From an uncultured Chthonomonadaceae bacterium (GTDB lineage: Bacteria; Armatimonadota; Fimbriimonadia; Fimbriimonadales; Fimbriimonadaceae), in contig CAMLDW010000005.1 of assembly GCA_946479035.1 (NCBI GenBank), positions 28,318-92,317 on the forward strand: a stretch of DNA of 64,000 nt, in the 5' to 3' direction. Under the pieces are notes generated by a model. The model was given only the letters and a program-made list of their open reading frames with translations, was not told the DNA's origin and did not search any database. Both the position numbers and the translations under genes were made by a program. Below, in pieces: positions 57,926-64,000 of this stretch. Numbering within the stretch: position 1 is the first letter of the stretch; each line of letters opens with the position of its first letter.

Positions 57926-59964
57926 CGGGCGTATTGCGCGGGCCTGGTCGCGATCCGCGCGATGACGCTGAACAGGAGCACGATCAGTAGCAGTACGAGC
58001 GCGCCGGCCCACGCTTGGCGCACCCAGTCGTCGTAGGGCGAGCCGGCGTATTGGTAGATCTTCATTGTGAGCGAGGAGACGGGCTGGTTCGGGTTGGTGG
58101 CGAGCTGGTCGCTGCCGAACGCCGTAAAGATCAGCGGCGCGGTCTCGCCCGCGACGCGCGCGACGGCGAGCATGACGCCGGAGACGATGCCGTTCTTGGC
58201 GGCGGGGATCACGACGGTGAGGATCGTCTGCACCTTGGTCGCTCCGAGCCCGGCCGCGGCCTCGCGATAGCTCTGCGGGACGAGCTTGACGATCTCCTCG
58301 GTGGTTCGGGCAACGATGGGGACCATCATCACTGCGAGCGCGGCGCCGCCGGCCCACGCGGAAAAGTGGCCGAACGGCAGCACGAACGCAGCGTAGGCAA
58401 AGAGGCCGATCACGACCGAGGGGATGCCGTTGAGCACGTCGGCGCAAAAGCGCACGACGGGCCCGAGGCGGTTCCTGTTGAACTCCGAGACGAACACGCC
58501 GGCGAGCAGGCCGACCGGTATCCCGATCGCGCCGGCGATCGCGACGAGCTCGAGCGTGCCAAGGATCGCGCTCTTGAGCCCGCCTCCCTCGACTCCGGCG
58601 GGCCGCGGAAGCTGGGTGAAGAGCTCGAGGTTGAGCCCTTTGAAGCCTTGCGTCGCGACGTACCCGAGCACGACAACGAAGAGGAAACAGGCCGTGAACG
58701 CGCAGAGCGCAAACGCGCAGCGCACCGCGAGGTCCAGCGCCCTGCGCCACCTGCGCTTGGTGGAGCTACCGCCGACTGCGCGAGCGACGCCGGCTACGAC
58801 GAGCGCGCAGGCCAGCGCGAGCTCGAAACCTCCGACCAGCCCCGCAGCACCGCGCGCCTTGAGGTCGCTGAAGAGCTGTAGTCCGACGAGGGCCGTGACG
58901 ACGGCGAGGAAGGAGTAACGGCCCGCGAAGTCCATCCCCTTTCGCACGAGCTCGGCGACGCGGGACGCGCCCTGCCTCTTTCCCGCAATGTGCTGCTTGG
59001 TCAGGTTGAGCAGCATCCGTGCGGCCGCGTTGACGAGGAGCGTGACCACGAAGAGGACCAGCGCGATCTCGAGCAGCGCGGAGCGTTGCAGGTTGTCGTT
59101 GAACGCCTCGTTGAAAGTGTTGGCGAGCAGGGCGGGCATCGTGTAGCCGGGCTGGAGGAGCGAAGCTTTGATCTGCGGCGTGTTGCCGATGACCATGACG
59201 ACGGCCATGGTCTCGCCGATCGCTCGCCCAAGCCCAAGGATGACCGCGCCGGTGATTCCGCTGCGCGCCTCGGGCAGGACGACGCGCCTCATCGTCTCCC
59301 AGCGCGTCGCGCCAAGGCCCATCGATGCCTCGCGCAGCGCGGACGGCACAGAGCGGACGACCTCCCTCGAGACTGCGGTGATGATCGGGGTGACCATGAT
59401 CGCGAGGATCACGCCTGCGGCGAGCATGTTTGTGAGCACGGGCGTGCCGGCAAAGAGCGGGCTGTTACCGAAGTGCTTCCCTAGCCAGGGACTGGCGTGC
59501 AGCTGCAGGAAAGGGCAGAGCACGAAAAAGCCCCAGAGGCCGTAGACGATGCTCGGGACCGCGGCGAGCAGATCGATGAGGAACGCGACGGGGCTCGCGA
59601 GCCAGCGGGGCGCGAACTCAGTGAGGTAGATCGCCGCGCCGACGCTGAGCGGCACTGCGATGACGAGAGCGAGGGTGGAGCTGAGGAGAGTCCCAAAGAC
59701 GAATGTTGAGGCGCCGTACAGCTCGTGCGGCACGTCCCACACGCCTTTCGTGAGGAAGGAGGTCCCGAACCGCCCGCGAGTGAGGCTGGAATCGAGGAAG
59801 AGCCGGACGCCGATCCATGCTATGAGCAGGACGATGACGGACGAGAGCGAGACGCAGGCGACTTCGAAGAGGCGATCCTTAAAGGAAAGCATGGAGCGAC
59901 CCGAGCGCGGTCTCAGCGTCCAACCGCCGCCCCCTTTAGAGGGGGCTTTTCGGGTCGCGTCCAT
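57922..59964 (-). CDS. pstCA: Fused PstC-PstA phosphate ABC transporter permease
   Basis: 680 residues. The ATG at 59964 has AGGA seven bases upstream. Half one (about 30-330) is PstC-like, with the EAA loop SALREASMGLGATRWETMRRVVLPEA; half two (about 400-675) is PstA-like, with SYREAAAGLGATKVQTILTVVIPAA. Between them lies a separate region with two to three extra transmembrane segments (residues about 345-420). Receives phosphate from PstS and moves it across the membrane with the PstB ATPase, which is not encoded in this window. An in-frame hairpin encodes the N-terminal KAPSKGGGG. Confidence 0.93.
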   Translation of the reverse strand: MDATRKAPSKGGGGWTLRPRSGRSMLSFKDRLFEVACVSLSSVIVLLIAWIGVRLFLDSSLTRGRFGTSFLTKGVWDVPHELYGASTFVFGTLLSSTLALVIAVPLSVGAAIYLTEFAPRWLASPVAFLIDLLAAVPSIVYGLWGFFVLCPFLQLHASPWLGKHFGNSPLFAGTPVLTNMLAAGVILAIMVTPIITAVSREVVRSVPSALREASMGLGATRWETMRRVVLPEARSGITGAVILGLGRAIGETMAVVMVIGNTPQIKASLLQPGYTMPALLANTFNEAFNDNLQRSALLEIALVLFVVTLLVNAAARMLLNLTKQHIAGKRQGASRVAELVRKGMDFAGRYSFLAVVTALVGLQLFSDLKARGAAGLVGGFELALACALVVAGVARAVGGSSTKRRWRRALDLAVRCAFALCAFTACFLFVVVLGYVATQGFKGLNLELFTQLPRPAGVEGGGLKSAILGTLELVAIAGAIGIPVGLLAGVFVSEFNRNRLGPVVRFCADVLNGIPSVVIGLFAYAAFVLPFGHFSAWAGGAALAVMMVPIVARTTEEIVKLVPQSYREAAAGLGATKVQTILTVVIPAAKNGIVSGVMLAVARVAGETAPLIFTAFGSDQLATNPNQPVSSLTMKIYQYAGSPYDDWVRQAWAGALVLLLIVLLFSVIARIATRPAQYAR
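59929..59946. repeat. GCCCCC/GGGGGC hairpin inside the start of pstCA
   Basis: Six-bp GC stem with loop TTTAGA inside codons 6-13 of the fusion gene, about 50 bases past the pstS stop. As a transcript hairpin it could lower pstCA expression relative to pstS. Confidence 0.4.
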
Positions 59965-59992
59965 GTGCTGTCCTACGGGATTCGGCCCGGGG

Positions 59993-61069
59993 CTACTTGC
60001 CTGCGGGCTGGATCGACTTAAGTGCCTGTAAGTTTAGGTCCGCGATCGACTGCGGCAGCGGGCCGTACTGCAGTTCGGCGGACGTTTTCTGTCCTTCGCC
60101 AAGCGCCCAAGTCAGGAAGTCGATGACGGCCTGGCTCTTTGCGGCGTCCTTCGGCTCCTTTGAGAGGAGCACGTAGGTGAAGCCGACGATCGGGTAGGCG
60201 TCCATTGCGTCGCCGTCGACGATCGAGGTGCGAACGTCCAGCTTGAGCTTGTCGGCCGCTGCGTTTGCTGCGGCGGAGGTGCTTTCGATCGAGGGCTGGA
60301 CGTATTCGCCGCTCTTGTTCTTGACCGGGCCATAGCTGAGCTTGGCCTGGATGGCATAGGCGAACTCGACGTAGCCGACGCCGCCAGGGGTCTGCTTGAC
60401 GAGCCCTGCGACGCCCTCGTTGCCCTTGCCGCCGACGCCGGTCGGCCAGTTGACGGTCTTGCCGAGCCCCGGGCCGGCCTTCCATTCAGGGGAGACCGCA
60501 CAGAGGTAGTCGGTGAAGATGTAGCTGGTGCCCGAGCCGTCCGAGCGGTGCGCGACGGCGATCGGGGTGGAAGGGAGCTTGAGGTCCGCGTTCTGAGAGG
60601 CGATCCGCGGGTCGTTCCACTTCTTGATCTTGCCCAAGAAGATGTCGGCGATCACGTCGCCGGAGAGCTTGAGGCCGTTGCCGATCCCCGGAACGTTGTA
60701 GGCGAGCACGACGCAGCCGGAGACGACCGGGACGTGGATGGTCGGGGTCGGCATTTCGGCCAGGTCCTTGTCGGAGAGCGGCGCGTCGGTGGCACCGAAG
60801 TCGACGGTCCCGGCCTTGTACTGCGCGATCCCTGCGCCCGAGCCGACGGACTGGTAGTTGATGGTTGTTCCCGGGTGTTGCTCGCCGTAGGTGTAGGCCC
60901 ACTTGGACATTGCGGGGTTGACGAACGTAGACCCAGCGCCGGTGATGGCGACGGAAGTTGAGCCGCCGTTGGTGGCCGTGTTGCCCGGCCCCGACGTTCC
61001 GGAACAGCCGCACCCGGCAAGGAGCGCGAGCGCGGCGGCCCCGGCGATAAGCACGATTTCTCTTCGCAT
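59993..61069 (-). CDS. pstS: Phosphate-binding lipoprotein PstS
   Basis: 358 residues. Lipoprotein signal with lipobox LAGC; binds phosphate outside the membrane. Landmarks: TGAGSTFVNPAMSKWAYTY, NYQSVGSGAGIAQYKAGTVDFGATDAPLS and AVAHRSDGSGTSYIFTDYL, which carries the classical phosphate-binding Ser/Thr/Arg positions, then PGGVGYVEFAYA. The start has AGAGGA as Shine-Dalgarno and follows a candidate Pho box. The first gene of pstS-pstCA. Confidence 0.95.
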   Translation of the reverse strand: MRREIVLIAGAAALALLAGCGCSGTSGPGNTATNGGSTSVAITGAGSTFVNPAMSKWAYTYGEQHPGTTINYQSVGSGAGIAQYKAGTVDFGATDAPLSDKDLAEMPTPTIHVPVVSGCVVLAYNVPGIGNGLKLSGDVIADIFLGKIKKWNDPRIASQNADLKLPSTPIAVAHRSDGSGTSYIFTDYLCAVSPEWKAGPGLGKTVNWPTGVGGKGNEGVAGLVKQTPGGVGYVEFAYAIQAKLSYGPVKNKSGEYVQPSIESTSAAANAAADKLKLDVRTSIVDGDAMDAYPIVGFTYVLLSKEPKDAAKSQAVIDFLTWALGEGQKTSAELQYGPLPQSIADLNLQALKSIQPAGK

Positions 61070-61131
61070 TTGTGATCCTCTAGAAGCTGACTTGACTGGA
61101 TGCCGCGTGGTGTGGCGGCGTTCCTGCCAAG

Positions 61132-61164
61132 AATCTACAGACCGGCCGTTAAGGGGGGATTAAG
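61132..61164 (-). promoter_or_regulatory. Candidate Pho box and -10 of the pst operon
   Basis: On the minus strand CTTAAT (61159-61164) and CTTAAC (61148-61153) repeat with an 11-bp period; ten bases later comes TAGATT (61132-61137) as -10. Two direct repeats at 11-bp spacing taking the place of the -35 is the layout of PhoB/PhoP/SphR sites, with CTTAA closest to the cyanobacterial form. No regulator gene is in the window. Confidence 0.6.
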
Positions 61165-61328
61165 GGCCTTGGGAAAGCTTGATCCAGGTTCAAGTCGAGG
61201 GGCTAGGTCCCGCTCGGTGAGGCGCGGACGCCGTGGCCCGGGAGGCAAACTGACGACCATGCGCGTACCGGCTGCCGCTCAGCCCGGGGGTCGAGCTGCG
61301 GCGGACGGAGTACGCGGCGACAACGTGC

Positions 61329-62825
61329 TCAGGAGCCCGCGTCGTCCCAGACGACGTTCCGCTTTTCCTTGATCATGAGCCCGCCGACGATCGCGGTCAT
61401 GAGCGCGATCCCGATCGGATAGGAGAGTCCCGCGAGCTTGTTGCCCGTGGAGGCCGCCAGGGCGGTGGAAATGAGAGGCACCAGTCCGCCGAACACGCCG
61501 TTGCCGATGTGGTACGGCACGCTGAGGGAGGTGTAGCGGATCTTGGTTGGGAACAGCTCGACCAGGAACGCTGCGATCGGGCCGTACACCATCGTGACGA
61601 ACACCACCTGGAGTAGCACGAGGCCGCCGAGCTGGACGACCATCGACGTGCCCTTCGGCGTGACTTCGGTCTTGGTCTCAGGCTTGCCGTCCGGCTTGGT
61701 GGTGGTGGTCGTGACGACCGTCGCCTGGTCGTACTCGACCTTCGTCGAACTGACGGCCACGGCCCCTGTGAACTTCATTGGGTCGGCGACGCTCCCCATT
61801 GCGGAGTAGATCGGGACGTAAGCGAACGCGGCGATGACACAGCCTGCGACGATGATCTTCTTGCGCCCGATCCGGTCGGAGAGGGAGCCGAAGTAGATGA
61901 ACAGGGGGGTGCCAAGGATCAGAGCCGCTGCGACGACCATGCTCGCCGAGCTCTTGGCGATGTTCAGCACCGTCTGCATGTAGTAGAGCGCGTAGAACTG
62001 GCCCGTGTACCAGACGACCCCTTGGCCCGCGGTCGCCCCGAAAAGCGCCAACAATACGAGTCGGCGGTTCTTCGGGTCGCCGAAGCTCTCCTTGAGCGGG
62101 TTGACCGAGACCTTGCCCGCTTCCTTCAAGCGGGCGAACATGGGCGACTCTTCCATGCGCGTGCGGATCAGGTAGCTGAACACGACCAGCACGATGCTGA
62201 GCAGAAACGGGTAGCGCCAGCCGCTCACGTCGAACTGCTCCTTTGGCATCGAGCTACTGACCAGGAGGATGACGGCGAGCGAGACGAAGAGGCCGAGGGT
62301 CGCGGTGGTCTGGATGAACGACGTGTAGAAGCCGCGCCGGCCGTCGGGCGCGTGCTCGGCCACGTACGTCGCGGCCCCGCCGTACTCGCCGCCCAACGCG
62401 AGCCCTTGCGCAAGCCGCAGCACGAGCAGCAGGAGCGGCGCCAGGACTCCGACCTGCGCGTAGGTCGGCAGCAGCCCGATCGCGAAGGTCGAGCCGCCCA
62501 TGAGCAAGAGGGTGAAGAGGAAGGTGGTCTTGCGCCCGACCTTGTCCCCCATCCGGCCGAAGATCACCGCGCCGAAGGGGCGCACGAGGAACCCGGTGGC
62601 GAAGGTGGCGAGCGTGCTGAGCAGCGCCGCGGTCGGGTTCTCCTTGGGGAAGAACGCGGCGGCCAGCGTGGTGGCCAGGCTTCCAAAGATGTAGAAGTCG
62701 TACCACTCGATCAGCGTGCCGGCCGAGCTGGCGCCGATGACCTTCCAGATCTTGCGCGAATCTGCCACGGTGTATGGGACGGTCTGAGCCGAGACGCGGG
62801 CGCGCGCCGGGTTCAAATCGGCCAT
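61329..62825 (-). CDS. MHS-family major facilitator transporter
   Basis: 498 residues from the ATG at 62825. Twelve-helix metabolite:H+ symporter group (proline/betaine, shikimate, citrate relatives): GTLIEWYDFYIFGSLATTLAAAFFP opens helix 1, RPFGAVIFGRMGDKVGRKTTFL is the signature loop and RLAQGLALGGEYGGAATYVAEHAP the helix-5 region. An extra charged loop with several Thr (TKVEYDQATVVTTTTTKPDGKPE) lies between helices 8 and 9 and may be extracellular. The substrate is unknown, probably an organic acid or osmolyte. Confidence 0.9.
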   Translation of the reverse strand: MADLNPARARVSAQTVPYTVADSRKIWKVIGASSAGTLIEWYDFYIFGSLATTLAAAFFPKENPTAALLSTLATFATGFLVRPFGAVIFGRMGDKVGRKTTFLFTLLLMGGSTFAIGLLPTYAQVGVLAPLLLLVLRLAQGLALGGEYGGAATYVAEHAPDGRRGFYTSFIQTTATLGLFVSLAVILLVSSSMPKEQFDVSGWRYPFLLSIVLVVFSYLIRTRMEESPMFARLKEAGKVSVNPLKESFGDPKNRRLVLLALFGATAGQGVVWYTGQFYALYYMQTVLNIAKSSASMVVAAALILGTPLFIYFGSLSDRIGRKKIIVAGCVIAAFAYVPIYSAMGSVADPMKFTGAVAVSSTKVEYDQATVVTTTTTKPDGKPETKTEVTPKGTSMVVQLGGLVLLQVVFVTMVYGPIAAFLVELFPTKIRYTSLSVPYHIGNGVFGGLVPLISTALAASTGNKLAGLSYPIGIALMTAIVGGLMIKEKRNVVWDDAGS

Positions 62826-62860
62826 CCGGAGCGATTCCCGGGTTCGGCTTGGCCGGACTG

Positions 62861-62866
62861 TATAAT
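62861..62866 (+). promoter_or_regulatory. -10 element TATAAT for the tRNA-Ala transcript
   Basis: Perfect TATAAT 85 bases before the tRNA; predicted start near 62873, at the beginning of the tRNA-like hairpin. No good -35. Confidence 0.5.
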
Positions 62867-62870
62867 GCGG

Positions 62871-62932
62871 GTTCGCCGAGTAGGGAGAGCGTCCCGATTG
62901 CACCGGGAGGGTCGCGCCTGCTTTGGCGAACA
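62871..62932 (+). other. tRNA-Ala-like hairpin element lacking full D and T arms
   Basis: The acceptor-like stem GTTCGCC (62871-62877) pairs perfectly with GGCGAAC (62925-62931). Inside is GGGAGAGCG, then a perfect 5-bp stem TCCCG/CGGGA with loop ATTGCAC, which in tRNA register gives anticodon UGC (Ala). The 5' half of the D stem and a proper T arm are missing, so it cannot be a standard tRNA. Confidence 0.5.
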
Positions 62933-62945
62933 GAGGACGGAACGT

Positions 62946-63021
62946 GGGGATGTAGCTCAGTTGGGAGAGCGCTGCAATCGCACTGCAGAGGTCGTGGGTT
63001 CGAATCCCATCATCTCCACCA
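62946..63021 (+). tRNA. tRNA-Ala(CGC)
   Basis: 76 bases including encoded CCA. Acceptor GGGGATG/CATCTCC contains the G3:U70 wobble that marks tRNA-Ala; D arm GCTC...GAGC; anticodon stem CTGCA/TGCAG with loop ATCGCAC giving anticodon CGC; T arm around TTCGAAT. Reads GCG codons. Confidence 0.96.
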
Positions 63022-63035
63022 CTTCACAGGGCCCA

Positions 63036-63064
63036 GGGAGAGCGTCCCGATCGCACCGGGAAGG
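63036..63064 (+). repeat. Second copy of the tRNA-like hairpin repeat
   Basis: GGGAGAGCGTCCCGATCGCA and the following bases match 62883-62910 with one or two changes; stem TCCCG/CGGGA, loop ATCGCAC identical to the anticodon loop of the neighbouring tRNA. Starts 15 bases after the tRNA CCA. Confidence 0.6.
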
Positions 63065-63091
63065 CCGTTGGCATAACCGCACCGTCTCCAT

Positions 63092-63097
63092 CATAAT
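63092..63097 (+). promoter_or_regulatory. -10-like CATAAT upstream of a structured region
   Basis: Places a start near 63104, just before a stem that begins at 63107. Confidence 0.35.
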
Positions 63098-63106
63098 GTT
63101 CGGGCC

Positions 63107-63213
63107 ATCGGCGTCGTCCAAAGCGCAGGCTCGACCTGCTGCGCGCTGGTAAGACGGCCCGGTCAGCCGATCGAGAGGTTCGGGAGATGCGGGTTCGAAC
63201 CCCGCCGCCGGTG
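63107..63213 (+). ncRNA. Candidate structured RNA with a tRNA-like T arm
   Basis: ATCGGCG (63107-63113) can pair over seven positions (one G:T) with CGCCGGT (63206-63212). Just before the 3' strand lies a perfect T arm: GCGGG, TTCGAAC, CCCGC (63189-63205). Between them are 75 bases, too many for a tRNA, with a GCAGG/CCTGC hairpin (63125-63139) and a CGGC/GCCG hairpin. This could be a small tRNA-mimicking RNA or a decayed tRNA. The region from here to the gene at 63343 has no other feature I can name. Confidence 0.35.
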
Positions 63214-63342
63214 GCGCTCTTCGCTTTGAATCGCCAGCGGGGAAACTATCTTCGAAGCGACCGGCCGCTGTAAAAGCCCGTAGAAGGACGCTGAGGGCCG
63301 ACCTGCAGGCTCCCGAGAATCAGAGTCGGTAGGGGTCGTTGG

Positions 63343-64000
63343 ATGGGGCAGGTTCAGGTCTCAGAGCTCGAGGTCGACGGCAAGGGCACTGTCGTCCGCG
63401 CAGCCTATTTTGAGGGCTCACCGTGGCCCGGTGTGGACTTCGTGGGGAGGCCGCTCGAAGAGGTTCTCACCTTCGAAGGCAGCATCAAGGCCTATCGCGG
63501 TGTCGGACACTTCAACGACCGGACGGAGTGCGAGTACCACCGCACCGAGGTCGGCGACTTCTGCAAGTTCAACCTGCGCGCCAACGTCGCCGTCTCTGCA
63601 CCCATGAACAGGCTTGGCGCGTTTGCGACCGTGAACCGCGCAGTGCAGCTCGTCGAACACATCCAACGGCTCACCTATGGCTTCGGCGTGGCTGTCTACA
63701 GTCCGGTTGGCCACATTCAAGGTTCTCTCCCGTATCAAATGAGGTCGCACAAGCTCGCGGTCGCGCTCCTAGGCGCTTTGCGCGACCCAATGGCGATGGT
63801 GTCGCTACTCGAAAGCGCGGTTGCGTTCGCGGTTCCATCCTCCCGCATCGATCGGCTGGAGAAAGCGGCCCAGGCGGCGATGCAAGAGATCGACCGCACA
63901 GGCGGCGGCGCTGACGGGTGGACGTGCGAGGTCGTGTGCGCGACGCCGCCCTACTCCGCCATGCAGGTGATCGAGCTTTGCTATTCGCAGGCGCTGCTCG
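63343..64000 (+). CDS. Unrecognised protein, 3' end beyond the window
   Basis: Open from the ATG at 63343 (AGGGG eight bases upstream) to the window edge: at least 219 residues without a stop, with codon use like its neighbours. It starts MGQVQVSELEVDGKGTVVRA. No signal peptide. The N-terminal region includes RAAYFEGSPWPGVDF and EEVLTFEGSIKAYRGVGHF; later parts are helical (MAMVSLLESAVAFAVPSSRIDRLEKAAQAAMQEID). No known family recognised. Confidence 0.7.
   Translation, partial: MGQVQVSELEVDGKGTVVRAAYFEGSPWPGVDFVGRPLEEVLTFEGSIKAYRGVGHFNDRTECEYHRTEVGDFCKFNLRANVAVSAPMNRLGAFATVNRAVQLVEHIQRLTYGFGVAVYSPVGHIQGSLPYQMRSHKLAVALLGALRDPMAMVSLLESAVAFAVPSSRIDRLEKAAQAAMQEIDRTGGGADGWTCEVVCATPPYSAMQVIELCYSQALL

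Noticed and set aside
63107..63342. A tmRNA or a circularly permuted tmRNA
   Set aside because: There is a T arm, but no alanine-type acceptor with G3:U70, no ACCA end and no tag-coding frame ending in Ala residues.

Overview
The window is GC-rich, densely coded bacterial chromosome. It has no rRNA, CRISPR array, phage block or recognisable insertion sequence. The gene mix points to the phylum Armatimonadota, most likely class Fimbriimonadia: a prepilin-like protein with an FPVFSQAR / MYATDYDDTLPP signature, a DUF1549/DUF1553 plus DUF1501 pair otherwise typical of Planctomycetes and Verrucomicrobia, two DUF2961 (GH172-type) proteins, many secreted peptidases and lipoproteins with Gram-negative lipoboxes. 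This placement is an inference from protein families; no phylogenetic marker gene was compared.

Layout. 1-5.8 kb: a truncated S9 peptidase, then an S10 carboxypeptidase. The two appear to have been pulled apart by a 1.65-kb segment flanked by a perfect 234-bp direct duplication that starts exactly at the S10 start codon. 5.8-9.5 kb: DUF4015 and DUF4349 lipoproteins and a 2-hydroxyacid dehydrogenase. 9.6-13.2 kb: copper handling (membrane-anchored cupredoxin, CopA ATPase, outer-membrane-barrel-like protein). 13.3-25.7 kb: a DUF2092-like protein, a second S9 peptidase, a GH172-type protein, an FMN-dependent glutamate-synthase-like enzyme, a tricorn-type protease and two PLP enzymes. 25.7-36.3 kb: a sugar epimerase and Gfo/Idh oxidoreductase operon, a beta-helix protein, a HicBA toxin-antitoxin pair, a DUF885 metallopeptidase-like protein, an EamA transporter and another GH172-type protein. 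36.3-46 kb: a two-subunit molybdenum hydroxylase and succinate dehydrogenase, whose iron-sulfur gene lies 2.3 kb from the flavoprotein and membrane-anchor genes. 46-57 kb: a YtkA-like/beta-barrel fusion with a Met/His tail, a dihaem cytochrome, a large secreted protein and the DUF1549/DUF1501 pair. 57-63 kb: pirin, a PstC-PstA fusion, PstS behind a candidate Pho box, and an MHS-type transporter. 63-64 kb: tRNA-Ala(CGC) among tRNA-like hairpins, then an unrecognised gene that runs off the edge.

The genes suggest a heterotrophic, oxygen-respiring cell. It degrades peptides (S9, S10, S41/tricorn, DUF885) and polysaccharides outside the cytoplasm, takes up phosphate under Pho-type control, and feeds electrons from succinate dehydrogenase and periplasmic dehydrogenases into respiration.

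Two window-wide patterns stand out. First, many genes, scattered over the window and on both strands, carry a TANNNT hexamer 6-7 bases before the start codon and no Shine-Dalgarno sequence. This indicates widespread leaderless transcription beside a class of ordinary leadered genes. Second, a family of CCCCTCTCC...GGAGAGGGG palindromes lies at gene ends, and one copy lies in frame inside a transporter gene.
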